From NCBI RefSeq assembly GCF_032854445.1, contig NC_088302.1, positions 48,698,046 to 48,762,045 on the forward strand: 64,000 nt of DNA. The letters are read 5' to 3'. The notes beneath the pieces were generated by a model. The model saw nothing but the letters and a program-made list of their open reading frames with translations. It was not told the DNA's origin and did not search any database. Below, in pieces: positions 61,736 through 64,000 of this stretch; the stretch's first letter is position 1; every line of letters begins with the position of its first letter. This DNA comes from Liolophura sinensis. Taxonomy: Eukaryota; Mollusca; Polyplacophora; Chitonida; Chitonidae. A program made the position numbers and the translations under genes.

Positions 61736-62310
61736 CCGATTTGCCGCCCTTTGTATGCAATACATAAAACCAACAGTATTACCAATATCTGGCTATTAAC
61801 TTTCTTAGTAAAGCAATAATTGTTGTGCTAAGTTCAGATTCAGCGGCCTATGATTTAGACGTCCACTGTTCAGGAACACATGTAGGTTGTCTGTGCTTGT
61901 CGGCCCGGCTAAAACTGAAGATTAGCGATAAATAGACTTTACTGCAGAAAGTGAGTTTGGCATAGGGATCTTATTGTTTTATAACATTTTCTTAATAGTA
62001 ATTATACACAGTGAAATTGTATATGCATATTAAATCATTAGCAAAGTAAATAGATAATTTATCAAACCAATAATTAAATCTGTCATATTCTTATAGACTT
62101 AAGCAAACCTCACCTTTCGATATACCGAGAGGCAGTTAATAATCCCTGTCCACACACTGGATTTGCCTGCAATGGAAAAGGGAGATAACAACGTAACCGT
62201 TAACAGCAATGGTGCACTCAAAGTTTTCCCCCTTGATTCCGCTTGATATCCGTAAAGTTGTTAATCTCCATAGGTTTGCAATTAACTTCTGACTCAGCAT
62301 AAATCCCAGG
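61736..62310. other. No gene recognised
   Basis: AT-rich spacer with no identified feature. Confidence 0.5.
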
Positions 62311-62515
62311 TCGTACGTGGGAAGATCTGTCATCAGCATGCGGATGGTGCTTGATACATCAATATCCCCCCATCAACCCCATACAACCTCCCCCCACCCA
62401 CACACACACACTCAAAACTCGTCTCTATCTAGTTTCCACCACCATCATGCTCTTCTGTCATCGTATTAGTGAAATATTCTTCAGCACAGCGTAAAACATC
62501 AATCAAATAAATAAA
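62311..62515 (+). mobile_element. SINE-A 3' fragment with altered middle
   Basis: GGTCGTACGTGGGAAGATCT and CATGCGGATGGTGCTTG match the body. The middle is replaced or expanded by C-rich and (CA)n sequence. Then CCACCATCATGCTCTTCTGT, GTGAAATATTCTTCAGCACA and GCGTAAAACATCAATCAAAT finish the element. Confidence 0.75.
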
Positions 62516-63654
62516 CGTTTTTTTTCTTTGCCTCACAGACTCACAGATTTAAGCATTATATCCTTTACTAGCCTACTTACTGACAGCTACGACATAAAAT
62601 ACAATAAATGTAAACATTGTTCAAAAAGAAGGTCGTTAAAATAACATCGAAGGACGCAGGCCACATGGTTAATGTACCGGTTATGCAAAATTTAGCTCAA
62701 GAATGAATTAAGTGGCCAATGTTTTATACATGTACTGAGTTAATTGAATCAAATAGTTATTCTCGTTATTCTTTGGCAACAACGTGCATTATTACCAAAA
62801 TAAGCTTTCTCAAACCTTGGGCAAATAAATAATAATGAGATTTAAACAAAATCAGCTGTGACGAAAAGTACATAACAGTCTCACATTTCTCCCTTGCTTA
62901 CAGAGAACCGTAGATAACCAGTCTGCAAAAAGTGACATTCAGAGATCGACGATGACAGGTTTTTAATTTCAGCTATAGCGCTCCAATCTATCAAGTGAAT
63001 AAATACTTTTTGTTGACTCCTTAGGTAAATACGAGAAAATTTCAGCGAATGAGTTTTGCATCTTTATGCCGTACGGTTTAGCTCGGCTGGTGAGCAGGCC
63101 TGATTAAGAGTGATATTTTTTTTAAAAACTTTGTTTACACAGAGAAATAAATAACAACAATTCAAGCACCTTAAAAGTGAGGGTTACAAACAATGATGTA
63201 TGCATCTGGGATTAGTTTACGTGAAGAGCTGTACTGTTTTGGTAGATGGCTTGTGGGCGATGGGGTGTTATTACTTGTACCCAAAATATTGTGTCATTGG
63301 TTTTAGTGGCTAGAAGCTAAGTTTGGCCACACCGGGAACATTCCAAAATTCTTGTCATAGCAGACCGTAAGATATAAGTTAGGGAGACCCCGAAGTAAGT
63401 GGTGGACTAAGAGGCCCGGATTAGAACACGAAAGTGAATGTGTTCACGTAGGAGAAAGAAGTACGCTTTAATATGTAGATGAGCGTCTTTTTGGCTTAGG
63501 CGACCGTCTACCCGCGGCGGAGGCAGGCATGTACATTGAAAGTTCCCGGTGCGGACCAACAGCCAGCCATTAATAAAGGAACCATTGACGGAAATATCGG
63601 CGTCTGTTCGCGTAATGTGCGTTATGAGGCATTACTGAAAGAACCTGAGCCATA
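62516..63654. other. No gene recognised
   Basis: AT-rich non-coding; nothing identified. Confidence 0.5.
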
Positions 63655-64000
63655 CAGTGAGTGCCTTGGGTTTAACGTCGTACTTAACAATTTTCAGTCA
63701 TTTGACGACGAAGGAATCCTTAGTGTGCATGCAATGTGCCTCCATGTTGCAGGACGGATTTCCACCGCTCTTTTATCCAGTGCTGCTTCACTGAGACGCC
63801 CTACTGAAGGCAAGTAAGCCGTCCCGCCAGAGCCATTATACCGATACGGGTCACTGCCAGTCGTTGCATTATCCCCTTCATGCTTAACGCCAAGCGAGGA
63901 AGTTACAACTTCCTCTTTTAAGGTCTTAGTTGTGACGCGACCCAGGATTGACCCTGGATCTACCGCTCCCGAAGTGGAGGCTGTACTAACTGTGCTACCG
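63655..64000 (-). mobile_element. SINE-B copy, reaching the window edge
   Basis: Plus-strand text GTGAGTGCCTTGGGTTTAAC, GACGACGAAGGAATCCTTAG, GCAGGACGGATTTCCACCGC, GAGGAAGTTACAACTTCCTC and CAGGATTGACCCTGGATCTA. The head on the minus strand starts TAGCACAGTTAGTACAGCC, a good A box, and ends flush with the window. It is probably complete or nearly so. Confidence 0.85.

Overview
This 64 kb window is eukaryotic nuclear DNA. It has no prokaryotic gene packing, long AT-rich non-coding stretches, many minisatellites and several families of tRNA-derived SINEs. The SINE types (a tRNA-like head, a body containing a 'CAGGAACCTGCGGATGG'-like core, and a 'CAATCAAATAAATAAA'-like tail) and two intronless GPCR genes fit a marine mollusc, most likely a bivalve. 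That assignment is inference from repeat style, not from a marker gene.

Only two genes are clear. Both are complete single-exon class A (rhodopsin-like) G-protein-coupled receptors: one at 22,671-23,831 on the plus strand (386 aa) and one at 39,583-40,767 on the minus strand (394 aa). They are close paralogues in opposite orientation, convergent and about 15.7 kb apart. Each first ATG has an in-frame stop just upstream. They probably belong to a lineage-expanded neuropeptide-type or chemosensory receptor family; the ligand is unknown.

Layout: 0-7.4 kb holds tandem repeats (~31/64, 49, ~75 and 145 bp units) and one nearly full-length SINE-A. 7.4-21.9 kb is mostly featureless, with a SINE-B, a decayed 23 bp array, a SINE-A tail and one copy of an unclassified dispersed repeat ('family D'). 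22-25 kb holds GPCR 1, an unusual C-run/G-run inverted repeat behind it, and a SINE-A/SINE-B pair. 25-39.5 kb holds repeats (28, 26 and ~100 bp arrays, a TA microsatellite), a strong 18 bp hairpin and weak exon candidates at 29.7 and 32.8-33.2 kb. 39.6-45 kb holds GPCR 2, a regular 71 bp array and a second SINE-A/SINE-B pair. 45-64 kb is mostly unassigned. It contains a coding-looking segment at 54.75-55.06 kb, a diverged SINE, a heat-shock-type promoter signature at 57.26-57.39 kb with no heat-shock protein downstream, a possible small inverted-repeat element near 58.9 kb and several SINEs up to the right edge.

The strongest leads are the receptor pair, the orphan heat-shock-like promoter, the four-copy family D repeat, and the recurrent placement of SINE-B next to SINE-A tails. 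No operon-like or obviously novel multi-gene system is visible. All repeat-family names used here (A, B, D) are local labels.
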